DNA from: Candidatus Bathyarchaeota archaeon
GTDB lineage: Archaea > Thermoproteota > Bathyarchaeia > TCS64
Direction of reading: 5' to 3'
Length of the DNA: 20,593 nucleotides
Assembly (NCBI GenBank): GCA_014729945.1
Contig: WJJC01000084.1
Coordinates: 1 to 20,593, forward strand
The translations under genes and the position numbers were made by a program. The notes under the pieces were generated by a model. The model ran no database searches. It was not told the origin of the DNA and worked only from the letters and a program-made list of their open reading frames with translations. Positions 14,236-20,593 of this stretch are shown here, piece after piece (the first letter of the stretch is position 1; every line of letters starts with the position of its first letter).

Positions 14236-15687
14236 CTACCTGAGGGTGTACATTTTGGACGCCACCATCTCAAGAGTCTTGTAAAGTTTATCCACGCCTT
14301 TTATTTCAACGTATTCTGATGGACTATGAGGATACTTTATAGTTGGACCCACTGAGACTATGCTCATACTCTGTTTCAGACCAGCGATTACACCGCACTC
14401 CAATCCACCGTGAATACCAGTAACCTCGGGCTCAGAACCAAGAGCATCTCTGTATTCTTTCTTCACCAGATTAAGTAACCCGGAGTCAGGATCAGCTTTC
14501 CATCCAGATGATAATTCTCTCTGCTTGGTCTTAACCATATATTTCTCACCAAGTTCACTAAGGATTCTTTGGTTCTCGTAGCCATCCTTCATGTCACTTG
14601 TGCGACTGCTAACCTGAATCGTGAACGTATTATCCTCTGTTTCTGCGATAGCCGGGTTATTACTGGTCTGCACCAAGTCCTCGTAGTCCGAGCTCCACGA
14701 CTTTGGCCCATAAGGTAACTCATAGACCAAGTAGATCAATTGCTCAGTCTCATGAATTGGAGCCGCTGAGCGAGGACCAATAGGCTCTACCTTTACCTCC
14801 AGATCTTCCTCGTGGCTTCTATCTAGGTTATTCTCCCAGTCTCGGATGATCTCCATCGCCTTTTCACTGTTTCGAGAGGAAACTAGGATATCAGCGAAGG
14901 CATCCCGTGGGATCACATTACTCCTTGTGCCTCCCTCAAAATGAATTAAACGTAAAGGTACCTCAACATGCAAATTATAGAGTCCTTCAGCTAGGAGTTT
15001 TAGGGCGTTATATCGTGGTAGATGTATATCCACACCGGAGTGCCCTCCCTTTAACCCACTTACCTTGATTCTAAGAGCATCCCGGCTGCCAACGCTCTGC
15101 GGCCTAAAATCTATTGTATAGGTGGTACCTCCTCCCCCCGCGCTACTAACAATGATAACTCCCATCTCCTCGCTGTCCAAGTTAATCATGTGGGTTGCTG
15201 TGAAGAAACTGGGGTCAAGGTTTTTCACACCAGTGAAGCCAGCCTCCTCATCCACCGTGAATAAAGCCTCGAGTTGTCCATTACCGACCAATCCATCTGA
15301 GGCTAGAACCGCCATTGCTAAAGCCATCCCTAACCCGTTATCAGCGCCTAGGCTGGTACCATGGGCTGTCACGGTTCCATTCTTCAACTCCAATGGTATA
15401 GGATCTCGTTTGAAGTCGTGACTGCTCTCAGGTATTTTTTCGCAGACCATATCCTGGTGTGCCTGAAACATTAAAGTGGGAACGTCCTCAAATCCCTCCG
15501 CCGCTTTCCTAGTGAGTAAAACGTTGCCTGTATCATCCTTCTTGTAGTCTATATCATGTTCCGATGCCCACTGCTGAAGATAGTCTTGTACCTTTTCCTC
15601 GTGTTTACTGCAACGGGGTATCCGGGTTAAATCTTCGAATATCAGCCAGACTGGTTCTGGTTCCAATCCCTCAAGTATGTATGACAT
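14236..15687 (-). CDS. pepD: Aminoacyl-histidine dipeptidase (PepD-type, M20 family)
   Basis: A 483-residue M20 metallopeptidase of the PepD (Xaa-His dipeptidase) branch, which cleaves unblocked dipeptides including beta-Ala-His and, in E. coli, Cys-Gly. Zinc ligands in order: His77 (QAHQDMV), Asp116 (LGADNGLG), catalytic Glu147 with Glu148 (DEEAGFTG), Asp171 (NLDSEE) and His454 (YPHSPSEYVEI). The dimerisation lid domain is inserted in the middle, as is normal, with KGGHSGVDIH. The frame is open for 47 more codons upstream, but family members begin at MSYILEGLEPEPVW and 483 residues is the usual length, so ATG 15687 is the start; the extension would also overlap the CPBP gene. Cytosolic. It lies 43 bases after the CPBP protease gene on the same strand, with gamma-glutamyltransferase further upstream. 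Confidence 0.92.
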   Translation of the reverse strand: MSYILEGLEPEPVWLIFEDLTRIPRCSKHEEKVQDYLQQWASEHDIDYKKDDTGNVLLTRKAAEGFEDVPTLMFQAHQDMVCEKIPESSHDFKRDPIPLELKNGTVTAHGTSLGADNGLGMALAMAVLASDGLVGNGQLEALFTVDEEAGFTGVKNLDPSFFTATHMINLDSEEMGVIIVSSAGGGGTTYTIDFRPQSVGSRDALRIKVSGLKGGHSGVDIHLPRYNALKLLAEGLYNLHVEVPLRLIHFEGGTRSNVIPRDAFADILVSSRNSEKAMEIIRDWENNLDRSHEEDLEVKVEPIGPRSAAPIHETEQLIYLVYELPYGPKSWSSDYEDLVQTSNNPAIAETEDNTFTIQVSSRTSDMKDGYENQRILSELGEKYMVKTKQRELSSGWKADPDSGLLNLVKKEYRDALGSEPEVTGIHGGLECGVIAGLKQSMSIVSVGPTIKYPHSPSEYVEIKGVDKLYKTLEMVASKMYTLR

Positions 15688-15730
15688 ACTATACAATAAT
15701 ATGGTACATGGATTTAATGCAAATGGTGTA

Positions 15731-16483
15731 TCAAAAGAAATAGGGTAGAAAATCAGATAGATAATGCGCAAATACACCCGGGAAAATACTCCTAGATTTC
15801 GAGTAGAGAACTCCGAATAACCAGCCATAGGTTATCTGACTGAATAATCTAAGTAACGCTGTACCCCGTTCCATGTCTGATGCCATCCATAAGGGGCCAA
15901 AAAAATCAGTGGGGATATGACTCAAACCGAAGAATATGCCACTGATTATCCAAGACTGTTCTATTGAGGTTAAGCGCTCCAGTTTTGTCTGTAATACTGA
16001 TCGGTAGAGCCATTCCTCACTCAGAGAGGGGGTAACTAGGTACCAGAGCATGGTCTTAGTGCCGAGGAGATCAGGATCATCATAGTGTGAAGCTATCCAA
16101 CCCATGACTAACGCGAACAGGATTAGCGCTGATGCTGGTTTCCAATCCAAGGGTAGTCTGAACCCAAGATCAGATAGACTTCGACGATGTAGCAATAGTT
16201 CGATGATGACAGGTAATGTAAAAACTAGAACCAAGTGTAAGGTTATAGGAAAACCTAGTAACCTGATACTGGGATAATAATAGTCATTTAGATACCTTGA
16301 ATAAATCAGATATGATATCGAACCCAAATTAAGTATGAATATGATCAACACCTCAAACCATTCACGTCGTGGATTACTTGGATAACTTTGTGGCTCAGGG
16401 TACTCACCTATTTTACCGTGACTGAGTAAGACCCAGCTGAGGGTACCTAGTGTAGCAATGGTGAACTGAGCCATATTACTCAA
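15731..16483 (-). CDS. CPBP-family intramembrane metalloprotease
   Basis: A 250-residue membrane protein with about seven hydrophobic helices, of the CPBP family (CAAX protease and bacteriocin-processing, type II CAAX/Rce1 fold). The catalytic motifs are complete: Glu156-Glu157-x3-Arg161 (SEEWLYRS), Phe185 with His189 (FFGLSHIP), and His240 with Asp244 (AHYLSDF). In eukaryotes the family cleaves prenylated proteins; in archaea and bacteria the substrates are mostly unknown. Second possible start at Met4. It sits between gamma-glutamyltransferase (54 bases upstream) and PepD on one strand, so co-transcription is likely. Confidence 0.85.
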   Translation of the reverse strand: MSNMAQFTIATLGTLSWVLLSHGKIGEYPEPQSYPSNPRREWFEVLIIFILNLGSISYLIYSRYLNDYYYPSIRLLGFPITLHLVLVFTLPVIIELLLHRRSLSDLGFRLPLDWKPASALILFALVMGWIASHYDDPDLLGTKTMLWYLVTPSLSEEWLYRSVLQTKLERLTSIEQSWIISGIFFGLSHIPTDFFGPLWMASDMERGTALLRLFSQITYGWLFGVLYSKSRSIFPGVFAHYLSDFLPYFF

Positions 16484-16537
16484 CCTTATTCACGAATCAC
16501 ACCAGATAATGGTTTTTAGAGGTAACGGTAGCTGGTA

Positions 16538-18145
16538 TTACCAGCCGATGGCGCATCCATCAGCCCGGGGATCACTGCCAGCGGTTAAGACACCGGTATC
16601 CGGATTTCGGTATATTATTTGTCCCCTGCCAAAGTAACCACGCCTCCAGCCACTGCAAGGCACAACCTCGTGACCCATTCCGGTTAGCTCACTCATGACT
16701 TCTACGCTGATCTCGTCCTCGATATGCACTTTACCACCGCTGGTGCCGTCCAATATGCAGAATCTTCCAGCGTCCAAGGCTTCCTGTGGATTCATCCTAT
16801 AGTCCACCATATTCACCACCACCTGCGTGTGACCCTGTGGCTGCATAAAGCCCCCCATTACACCGAAAGGAGCATAGAGTTCATCATCTTTCAATAGCAT
16901 TCCAGGGATTATGGTGTGATATGGGCGCTTTTTGGGTTCAAGTCTGTTGGGGTGCTCCGGGTCCAGACTAAACCCGTAGCCACGGTTCTGTAGAGTGAAT
17001 CCACACCCCTTGGGTATGATCCCTGTACCAAATCCAGCGTAGTTGCTTATGATGAAGCTACAAGCGTTTCCTATTCCATCTACGACACAGAAGTAAACAG
17101 TATCCGAGCCAGTCACCGGGGACCCCCGTTCAACATCTATAGTTGCCTTTTCTGGGTCGATCAACGTTCTCCTTTTATCCGCGTATTCTTTGCTGATTAA
17201 CTCCTGTATTGGTACTCTAGTTACATCGGGATCCGCTACGTACCAGCGTGAGTCAGCGAAAGCCAATCTCATAGCTTCGATTAATGTATGAAGATGTTTT
17301 GTGGAGCCATGGGGTATACCTGTGAAATCATATTCCTCAAGAATGTTCAACGCAATTAACGCCGTGATCCCCTGACCATTTGGAGGTATCTCATATACAT
17401 CTAATCCCTTATAGTTCGTGGTTATCGGGTCCGGAAAGGTGCTATAATGGTTCTTCAAGTCCTCAACTGTCATGACACCACCCATGGGCTCCAGTACTTT
17501 GACGATCTGCTCCGCGATCCTCCCCTCATAAAATCCGGCTTTACCATGCTTCACCACCTCACGGAAGGTACGAGCCAAGTTCTCGTTTTTCATGATCTCA
17601 CCGGCCCGGGGGGCTTCTCCGTCTTTGAGCATCTCCTCGTAGTGGGGACCGTTCCTGAGTTTAGGTATGCCTCGTTTCCAAGACCTAGCTGTTATTGGGC
17701 TGACCGGAAACCCTTCTTCACCCAGCTTGATGGCAGGTGCTAGGACCTCCTTCATGGTCATTGTTCCGAAGTGTTCAATAGTGTCAACCCATCCAGCAGC
17801 CGCACCCGGCACAGTAACCGTGTGGGGACTCGTTGGAGACAGCTTATCAGTTATCCCTTGTTCAGCCAAATATTCTAGGCTTAGCCTTGACGGAGCTCTC
17901 CCACTAGCGTTCAAGCCCTTTATCTCCTTTGTTTTAGCGTCAAAGAAGAGGCAGAAGGCGTCTCCTCCGATACCTGTGCTGCATGGTTCTGTCATATTAA
18001 GTGCTGCTGCCGTTGCGATGGCTGCATCGGCTGCGTTCCCGCCCTGTTTGAGAATCTCGATTCCGGTCATTGATGCTAGAGGCTGGCTGCTTGCCACCAT
18101 TCCATGTGTTCCGTATACTGGACTGCGACGAGAGTTGAATTTCAT
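16538..18145 (-). CDS. ggt: Gamma-glutamyltransferase family (Ntn hydrolase)
   Basis: A 535-residue member of the gamma-glutamyltransferase family, made as a proenzyme that cuts itself before a catalytic Thr. That Thr is Thr349 in GSDTVYFCVVD, which aligns with the cleavage-site Thr of E. coli GGT. Other family blocks: STGIGGDAFCLFFD, TVTVPGAAAGWVDTIEHFG, IPPNGQGITALIAL and FGVMGGFMQPQGH. There is no signal peptide, unlike secreted GGTs, so it fits the cytosolic YwrD-like subgroup; oxamate amidohydrolase HpxW is a related alternative. It would cleave gamma-glutamyl bonds of small thiols or peptides. The frame is open for 94 more codons, but family homology begins at RSPVYGTHGMVASSQP, and the extension runs across the 5' part of an opposite-strand flavoprotein remnant, so ATG 18145 is preferred (ATG 18172 possible). 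Confidence 0.92.
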   Translation of the reverse strand: MKFNSRRSPVYGTHGMVASSQPLASMTGIEILKQGGNAADAAIATAAALNMTEPCSTGIGGDAFCLFFDAKTKEIKGLNASGRAPSRLSLEYLAEQGITDKLSPTSPHTVTVPGAAAGWVDTIEHFGTMTMKEVLAPAIKLGEEGFPVSPITARSWKRGIPKLRNGPHYEEMLKDGEAPRAGEIMKNENLARTFREVVKHGKAGFYEGRIAEQIVKVLEPMGGVMTVEDLKNHYSTFPDPITTNYKGLDVYEIPPNGQGITALIALNILEEYDFTGIPHGSTKHLHTLIEAMRLAFADSRWYVADPDVTRVPIQELISKEYADKRRTLIDPEKATIDVERGSPVTGSDTVYFCVVDGIGNACSFIISNYAGFGTGIIPKGCGFTLQNRGYGFSLDPEHPNRLEPKKRPYHTIIPGMLLKDDELYAPFGVMGGFMQPQGHTQVVVNMVDYRMNPQEALDAGRFCILDGTSGGKVHIEDEISVEVMSELTGMGHEVVPCSGWRRGYFGRGQIIYRNPDTGVLTAGSDPRADGCAIGW

Positions 18146-18220
18146 ATCATGAAAACACGTGTGGCGGGACATAAGAGTAACGATAGCTGGTCTTAATCTG
18201 TCAACTCTTTTTTCACGTAT

Positions 18221-18735
18221 ACGAAGATCACTGCACTTTTGGGTAGTCCACGTAAAGGTAGTAACACAGATATTCTCGTGGCTTTGATACTTGAAATGAT
18301 AAATGGTATACTGTCGAGAAGCATTATCTCCATGACTAAGATCAGACCATTTGTTGATTGCAGATCGTGCAAGAAAGGGGATCTTGTCTGTGTTTAATGT
18401 GATGACATGAAAAGATATACGATACATTGTATAAGTCTGATCTCATTATATTCTGTAAACCGGTGTACTTCTATGGACCCCCGGGGCCTATGAAGACCTT
18501 TATTGATCGGCTCAGACCATACATCGCTAATAAGAAGTTCATGGATAAGAAAGGTATTCTAGTTGCGTCATCTGAAGGGAAAAGAGTGCACTGATCCCAT
18601 GATAGAACTATAAAATGAGTTTTCATTTTTTTTGAAGTATTTTGGTGAAGCACTGGCCACGGCTTATGACGCGTTGAGATACTGGATAAACCAAGGGAAC
18701 TAGGTCTGGTGAATGATGTATTGGATCTTCTATAA
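18221..18735 (+). pseudogene. FMN reductase / iron-sulfur flavoprotein remnant
   Basis: Plus-strand pieces in shifting frames rebuild a flavodoxin-fold protein of the NADPH-dependent FMN reductase family, the iron-sulfur flavoprotein type. Segment 1 gives ITALLGSPRKGSNTDILVA (FMN phosphate loop) and PFVDCRSCKKGDLVCV (Cys cluster), then an in-frame TAA. After a frame change, segment 2 gives KIYDTLYKSDLIIFCKPVYF and GPMKTFIDRLRPY (flavin-binding Pro-Val-Tyr), then KKGILVASSEGK. Next comes a third frame with ECTDPMIEL, a stop, and KYFGEALATAYDA. The final piece, EILDKPRELGLVNDVLDLL, returns to the segment 2 frame and ends at TAA 18733-18735. At least three frame changes and two stops mean real decay. 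The family starts with a Met just before the first strand, but no clear start codon is left, so 18221 is approximate. Confidence 0.85.
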
Positions 18736-18833
18736 TCTATTCTTAAAATAGATACTGTGTGTACGCATCAAGACTACACATATTTAATATATACTGCACA
18801 GTAAAAAGGGATCATAGGACTGGGCGTATAACT

Positions 18834-19067
18834 ATGAGTGATAAGAAGGATCCCCGTATCAGACTTATCGAGAGGTTGAAACTACAGCTCAATGGATACG
18901 TCTATGTGGAAGACAGATTCAAGGAAGGATGGAAGGAGTCGATACCTCATTACGCTTTTAAATGCCCCAAACACGGCATCATTATTGATTACCCTCATGG
19001 ATATAATCAGCGTCTGGAGTGCCCTAAGTGCCGCGAAGAGGAAAACACAGTAAAACAGACAGTATAA
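18834..19067 (+). CDS. Small zinc-ribbon protein
   Basis: A 77-residue basic protein. The N-terminal half is a helix (IRLIERLKLQLNGYVYVED). The C-terminal half carries one zinc ribbon: Cys44-Pro-Lys-His47-Gly, then Cys63-Pro-Lys-Cys66, spaced as two knuckles. The sequence FKCPKHGIIIDYPHGYNQ resembles ribbon proteins that recognise nucleic acid or act as adaptors, but no specific function can be given. The open frame extends 25 codons upstream to TTG/GTG-type starts at 18759; ATG 18834 (MSDKKDPRIRL) is preferred because homology-like features begin there. tttaatata near 18781-18789 is a TATA-like box, giving a short leader. A T-run follows at 19083-19088, probably where transcription ends. Confidence 0.7.
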   Translation: MSDKKDPRIRLIERLKLQLNGYVYVEDRFKEGWKESIPHYAFKCPKHGIIIDYPHGYNQRLECPKCREEENTVKQTV

Positions 19068-19082
19068 TATAGCGAATAGGTA

Positions 19083-19088
19083 CTTTTT
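19083..19088 (+). terminator. T-run after the zinc-ribbon gene
   Basis: A run of T (gtactttttta) lies 15 bases after the stop codon of the zinc-ribbon gene. Oligo-T stretches are the usual intrinsic termination signal in archaea. A second T-run (about 19208-19214) follows further on the plus strand. The rest of 19089-19250 shows no gene. Confidence 0.4.
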
Positions 19089-19250
19089 TAAATATAATTA
19101 ATACTTAAGGGAGTCATTACATGGATTCTTTTAATAAAATATGCTCTTATTAAGCGCGGAGCATTATTCTTAATATTAGTGGCTAACCTAGGTTTATTCA
19201 GGCGAGATTTTTTTCGGAAAGGGGGGAGATAATGCCGCTGTTGGTTTGAG

Positions 19251-19326
19251 TGGCGCCTTGGAGAAGACTCGAACTTCTGACCATCTGCTTAACAGGCAGG
19301 TGCTCTACCTACTGAGCTACCAAGGC
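19251..19326 (-). tRNA. tRNA-Asn (anticodon GTT) with encoded CCA
   Basis: The minus strand folds as a complete cloverleaf of 73 bases plus CCA. The acceptor stem is GCCTTGG with CCAAGGC, the D arm is GCTC/GAGC, and the anticodon arm CCTGC-CTGTTAA-GCAGA has loop CTGTTAA, with GTT as anticodon and one C-A mismatch at the outer pair 27-43. The T arm is AGAAG-TTCGAGT-CTTCT, and the discriminator base is G73, as in archaeal tRNA-Asn. The following bases read CCA (plus-strand tgg, 19251-19253). No intron is seen. Upstream, tttttatattg (plus strand about 19350-19361) is a well placed TATA box for a start near 19326. Confidence 0.96.
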
Positions 19327-19350
19327 ATGTTTTGGGAAATATACTAGAAA

Positions 19351-19361
19351 CAATATAAAAA
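19351..19361 (-). promoter_or_regulatory. TATA box of the tRNA-Asn gene
   Basis: The minus strand reads GTTTTTATATTG-like sequence, ending 25 bases before the first base of the mature tRNA. The distance and composition match archaeal tRNA core promoters. The rest of the gap to gatB (19327-19489) is A/T-rich with no gene visible. Confidence 0.6.
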
Positions 19362-19489
19362 CTTAACTATACAATACAAAATAAGAATAAAAAAATATAT
19401 GATTTAACAAATATATTACAAATAACAGTTTTCAGTATCATCTAGGAGACCAAACCAGAGACAGCATTACAGGATAATGAAAAGGATCC

Positions 19490-20593
19490 TTATTCTTCTC
19501 TCAACGCCTCCAACACCAATTCTCTAACAACGTTAGCCGAAGCCCGTGCCCTTACCTTGCGCAAGACCTGCCCGATAAGGTACTCCGCTGCCTTGGTCTT
19601 ACCTGAACGGTAATCCGATACCGCCTTGGGGAACTCATCCACCACATCCAACACTACGACACGTAATTCATTCAATGGGAGTAAAGCTAGACTCTTCTCC
19701 TCAACCAGCAGTCTGGGTGATTTCCCGGTCTTAACGTATTCTTTCACCAACTCCTTTGCTAGCCGTTCACTGATGGTTCCCTCATCTATTAGCTCAAGAA
19801 GTTCCACAAAGGTCCCGGGTGTTAAACCACTCTCCTCCAGACTCAGCCCCTCATAGTTAAGACTCTTCAGGATATAGGTTACCAGCCAGTTTGCCACTAT
19901 TCTTGGATCATGGTAGACTCTACAAGAAGCCTCATAGAAATCACTCATAGTTATGCCCTCGTTAACAATGATTTCCGACTGAAACTTGGTGATTCCATAC
20001 TGATCAACCAGACGATTTATACGTTGGTCCGGTAGTTCCGGCATGAACTCGGTTAGCCGTCGCACCCAATCCAGGGGTATATGTATCTGAGGTAGATCAG
20101 GTTCAGCGATATAACCATAATCATCTTCCTCCTCTTTCAACCTTAGAGAACTTGTAACCCCGGTCTCAGCGTCGAAGTGCCGTGTCTCCCGAACCACGGG
20201 TAACCCCATGTTCACGGCGCTCCGCTGCCGGACAACCTCATAGTTTAATGCTTTCTCCACGTTTCTGAAACCCGTTATGTTCTTGACCTCCACACGGTTA
20301 CCGCCCTCAACACTCACGTTAGCGTCAATTCTTAAGGAGCCCTCCCCACTAGGATCAAAGACCCCTAGGTGTTCAAGGATAAGTGAGAGTTTTTTCAGGA
20401 AATCTCGAGCTTCTTCAGTGGACCCTATATCCGGCTCCGTGACAATCTCCACAAGTGGCACACCTGCCCTGTTATAATCTATCAGAGTTTCACGTGCATT
20501 GGTTATACTGCCACCAACATGCATCAGTTTGGCTGGATCCTCCTCCAAGTGTATACGGGTGATACCTATCTGGTTGTCTCCAAGCTGGAGGTG
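19490..20593 (-). CDS. gatB: Aspartyl/glutamyl-tRNA amidotransferase subunit B, 5' end outside window
   Basis: The last 367 residues of GatB; the frame stays open through base 20593, so the N-terminus (usually another 100-120 residues) is outside. GatB is the kinase part of GatCAB, which turns Asp-tRNA-Asn and/or Glu-tRNA-Gln into the amide form. Visible: IGITRIHLEEDPAKL, DYNRAGVPLVEIVTEPDIGS, GSLRIDANVSVEGGNRVEVKN (metal and ATP region) and FMPELPDQRINRL at the end of the cradle domain. The helical linker and the YqeY-like tRNA-binding tail follow (GKTKAAEYLIGQVLRKVRARA). It is GatB and not GatE, which carries an AspRS-like insert absent here. A tRNA-Asn gene lies 163 bases downstream on the same strand. 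Confidence 0.93.
   Translation of the reverse strand, partial: HLQLGDNQIGITRIHLEEDPAKLMHVGGSITNARETLIDYNRAGVPLVEIVTEPDIGSTEEARDFLKKLSLILEHLGVFDPSGEGSLRIDANVSVEGGNRVEVKNITGFRNVEKALNYEVVRQRSAVNMGLPVVRETRHFDAETGVTSSLRLKEEEDDYGYIAEPDLPQIHIPLDWVRRLTEFMPELPDQRINRLVDQYGITKFQSEIIVNEGITMSDFYEASCRVYHDPRIVANWLVTYILKSLNYEGLSLEESGLTPGTFVELLELIDEGTISERLAKELVKEYVKTGKSPRLLVEEKSLALLPLNELRVVVLDVVDEFPKAVSDYRSGKTKAAEYLIGQVLRKVRARASANVVRELVLEALREE

Noticed and set aside
14236..15828. 530-residue version of PepD
   Set aside because: The 47 extra residues overlap the CPBP protease gene and are not part of the M20 family.
16538..18427. 629-residue version of gamma-glutamyltransferase
   Set aside because: The extra 94 residues have no family similarity and sit over the opposite-strand flavoprotein remnant; 535 residues is the normal length.
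18471..18653. 60-residue minus-strand frame
   Set aside because: The opposite strand clearly carries the flavoprotein remnant; this frame is its shadow.
19182..19191. AACCTAGGTT palindrome in the gap before tRNA-Asn
   Set aside because: A 10-bp palindrome with no promoter or gene start in suitable position; could be chance.
1..20593. CRISPR arrays, insertion sequences, integrase, toxin-antitoxin or defence genes
   Set aside because: No regularly spaced repeats, transposase motifs or related protein signatures were seen on either strand.

Overview
This window reads as a piece of an archaeal chromosome. Evidence: archaeal-style promoters, with A/T-rich TATA-like boxes about 22-30 bases before many start codons and few Shine-Dalgarno sites, so probably many leaderless mRNAs; a methylthioadenosine phosphorylase with the C-terminal Cys-x-Cys seen in archaeal enzymes; an asparaginyl-tRNA synthetase of archaeal type; a QueT-family transporter; and a tRNA-Asn with G73. 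The lineage cannot be fixed from the sequence. An Asgard or TACK-like archaeon would fit, but that is a guess.

Layout. 1-4062 (minus strand): the start of a PHP phosphoesterase gene, then a decayed adenosine deaminase gene, then two tandem related MFS transporters. 4155-6983 (plus): methylthioadenosine phosphorylase, a stand-alone formyltransferase-fold enzyme, and a membrane-anchored HtrA/DegP serine protease. 6980-8700 (minus): a second PHP enzyme (histidinol-phosphatase type) and an HpcH/HpaI aldolase broken by two one-base losses. 8799-12120 (plus): an amidohydrolase, a one-domain DNA alkyltransferase, a 52-residue Cys-rich miniprotein, a small helical protein, a strong hairpin, QueT with a structured leader, and a DUF998-like membrane protein. 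12122-13855 (minus): a small Cys/His protein behind a palindrome, and asparaginyl-tRNA synthetase. 13955-14233 (plus): a DUF3303-like protein. 14236-18145 (minus): the cluster gamma-glutamyltransferase, CPBP membrane protease, PepD-type dipeptidase. 18221-18735 (plus): remains of an FMN-reductase / iron-sulfur flavoprotein gene, then a small zinc-ribbon gene. 19251-20593 (minus): tRNA-Asn(GTT) with encoded CCA and the 3' part of gatB.

How the genes fit together. There are three loose themes. Purine salvage: methylthioadenosine phosphorylase, the adenosine deaminase remnant and possibly the MFS pair. Peptide turnover: gamma-glutamyltransferase, PepD, CPBP and HtrA. Asn-tRNA supply and tRNA modification: AsnRS, GatB, tRNA-Asn and QueT.

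The best leads for new biology are the QueT leader, where a hairpin loop is perfectly complementary to the Shine-Dalgarno sequence (possible pseudoknot switch); the 11-bp hairpin element at 10811-10850; the Cys-rich miniprotein at 10256; and an 18-bp palindrome sitting between the TATA box and start codon of the gene at 12514. No mobile element, CRISPR array or defence system was seen.
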